This document shows positions 62,342-64,000 of a stretch of DNA of 64,000 nucleotides, piece by piece. Each line of letters opens with the position of its first letter. Position 1 is the stretch's first letter. The stretch spans positions 32,337,706 to 32,401,705 of the forward strand of contig NC_045139.1 in NCBI RefSeq assembly GCF_008831285.2, in the 5' to 3' direction. This DNA comes from Nymphaea colorata (Eukaryota > Streptophyta > Magnoliopsida > Nymphaeales > Nymphaeaceae). A program made the position numbers and the translations under genes. The notes under the pieces are model-generated. The model was not told where the DNA came from. It ran no database searches and was given only the letters and a program-made list of their open reading frames with translations.

Positions 62342-64000
62342 TGTTAACACCCCAAATTTTTCCACATCAAAATTGAAGCAATTTGAAAATTTCACAAAAG
62401 AATTGTGAAAATTTGTAATTTCAAAGCCAATTTTGAATCTAAAGAACAATTAGATTCAAATCATAAATTTAACCCGAGACACGAATCCCAATGTAGGATT
62501 ACGAGTTCAAATCCAATTGCAAATGTCATTTGAAATCCAAATCCAATTGCAAAATGCAAATTTTGACTTAGATCCAAGAATTGGATCTAATTCAGTCTAG
62601 AATGCTATGTGGGACCCACGTGTGGGCCCCACCTAGCCCGTGTGGTCAAGAGCCCCCCAGGGGCCACGCCCCCTCCATGTCAAAAATAATAATAAATAAA
62701 TATTTTCTAACAAATTAATTGAAGAAAAGTCATTTTCAAGAAGAAATAAAGGAGAAACCTAAGAAAATGTCTCTCTCTCTTTTTTAACCAGGTCATCATT
62801 AAAGAAAACAAACATTTTCAAGGAAGCAATTACTAGACTGGTCAAACTCACCTAACCTACTTAATCCAAGTAGGTTTGACCCGGGTGCACTCAAATGTGG
62901 TGCCGATTCCAGTTAGGTTCGGTCACCACGGGCTCAACACAGTCAAAACGTAAGTCTGTCTCATGATCCAATTAATGGACAAAAATAGACTTTGACCGAA
63001 CCAAACCCACTTTGACTAAACTCAGTCAAAGTACAATTTAGCTCAATTAAGAGCTTTCTTGACCCAAATTTATCAAATTACCTCAAATAAAGTCAAACTA
63101 CTCGCAAATGAGCTTTGACTTTGGTCAATTGGTCGAAATTGATCAATTTGAACAATTTTGCCCTTCTGCGGTCAAATTAAGATTAAAAAGCTTAAATTGG
63201 TTTATGAACGGCAAATAAACATTTGAATTTGTCAAATGCATGAATCAAATACCAAATTTAGATTGAATTTCTCAAGTGAAAGTTTGATTCAGTTGAAATC
63301 CATTTTCAATCAAGTTTTGGACGAAAATACCCTTTTCGAACCAAATTTGATAAAATTTTTGAATTTTATTAAAATTTAAATTGAATGATCATAATTCAAT
63401 GGCATTTGGAGCTTAGTAACTAGGTTTTAACCTTACAAGCTCGATTTCAAACAAAAAATAAATAAATAGTACAAAATAAGGGTAAAACCCTGTGCAAGGG
63501 CATTTTCGTCCAAAATTTTGGTCAAGATGGTCGCCTAAGTCTGAACCCATGTTGACCAAACCTAGCCCAGCCCACCTAGCTCGTGGAAATGGGCTGAGAA
63601 ATGGTCAATTAGAGCCTGTAAAGCCTATTTAACTCATTTTACAAGTCCTCAAGGTCTTAAGCAAGTTCCCAATGTCAGTTAAGAAGGTGGTTGAACCCAC
63701 CTCCTCCTCTATATAAACCTCCCTTTGGCCACCAAGGGGGGGACGAAATTTTGGAGCATTCTATCAAATTGCTGCAGCCAAGGAGCTAGGAGGGAGAAGC
63801 TAAGGAAGAGAGAAGAGGTTCGTCCAAGCCCTCTTCCCCTTTTTCTCTCATTCTCTTCTTCACTTTCTTCTATTCTCCCCATTGATTTTGCTAAGTTATG
63901 GTGCTTAAGTGAACCCTTACTTAGGATTTTCGTGGTGAGAAGCCCTCTTTACCACTCCAAATTCCAGCAAGCAAGCTGTTTCTTATTCTAGCTTTGCTAA
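62342..64000 (+). repeat. Right (3') LTR, first 1659 bases
   Basis: It starts TGTTAACACC right after a purine-rich tract and matches the left LTR from its first base to the window edge. In the first roughly 370 aligned bases I counted about 13 substitutions, mostly transitions, plus short indels in homopolymers. Later parts look closer. The TATA-like box is repeated at 63710-63718 and the G-box at 62617-62622. Confidence 0.93.

Larger units (their letters stand above)
49217..64000 (+). mobile_element. Large Ty3/gypsy LTR retrotransposon, Tat/Ogre-like, with extra PMD ORF (right LTR runs off window)
   Basis: The order is left LTR (49217-53007), PBS (53010), upstream PMD-type ORF (53805-55016), gag (55195-56883), protease (56884-57765), RT and RNase H (57935-59590), second RNase H (about 59598-59990), integrase (about 60030-61328), 1-kb spacer, PPT (about 62326) and right LTR from 62342. 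Integrase after RT/RNase H defines Ty3/gypsy. The second, archaeal-like RNase H, the very long LTR, the ORF upstream of gag, and a non-coding break between protease and RT are hallmarks of the Tat/Ogre group. If the right LTR equals the left, the element is about 16.9 kb and ends near 66130. Ten breaks (eight stops, two frameshifts) make this copy non-functional. The five bases before the left LTR are CATTG, the possible target-site duplicate. Confidence 0.93.

Noticed and set aside
1-64000. CRISPR arrays, operons, prophage or other prokaryotic systems
   Set aside because: Spliceosomal introns, plastid-targeted genes and LTR elements show this is a plant nuclear chromosome. The tandem repeats present lack spacer-repeat structure.
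1-64000. tRNA or rRNA genes
   Set aside because: Only SINE-like A/B boxes were seen; no cloverleaf-forming tRNA or rRNA segment was recognised.

Overview
This is a window of plant nuclear DNA, almost certainly from a flowering plant. It is AT-rich, its genes are split by many introns (some over 1.5 kb), and the products include a plastid-targeted phosphoglucomutase, the thylakoid protein PGRL1 and a pectin-making galacturonosyltransferase. The species cannot be fixed from the sequence alone. Exons were assigned by joining conserved protein segments at GT-AG (once GC-AG) junctions whose reading phases agree.

Layout. Positions 130-6913 (minus): the N-terminal half of plastidic phosphoglucomutase; the gene runs off the left edge. 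Positions 6914-12167: AT-rich spacer with foldback MITEs, a SINE and a (TA)n run. Positions 12168-17952 (minus): a seven-exon gene for a 257-aa coiled-coil protein with a Gly/Arg-rich tail, function unknown, whose introns hold private tandem repeats. Positions 21130-26020 (plus): SAP18, a histone-deacetylase-complex and splicing-associated subunit. Positions 28275-32704 (minus): PGRL1, a cyclic electron flow protein. Positions 35936-42626 (minus): a GAUT1-type galacturonosyltransferase with a complete 693-aa reading. The five host genes look intact within the window and are ordinary single genes; no operon-like or cluster logic links them.

Positions 43000-49200 are a repeat-rich intergenic tract: an 84-bp tandem array, at least four related dispersed GC-ended repeats, and a GATTCAGAT-rich repeat.

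The right quarter (49217 to beyond 64000) is one large Ty3/gypsy retrotransposon of the Tat/Ogre type: a 3.79-kb left LTR, a primer-binding site, an extra ORF upstream of gag with a plant-mobile-domain (PMD) signature, gag, protease, reverse transcriptase, two RNase H domains, integrase, a polypurine tract and the first 1.66 kb of the right LTR. It is broken by several in-frame stops and two frameshifts. The most notable point is that the PMD ORF, gag and reverse transcriptase each begin immediately after a pyrimidine tract ending in AG, with a good splice donor in the LTR leader. This suggests expression of the modules by alternative splicing.
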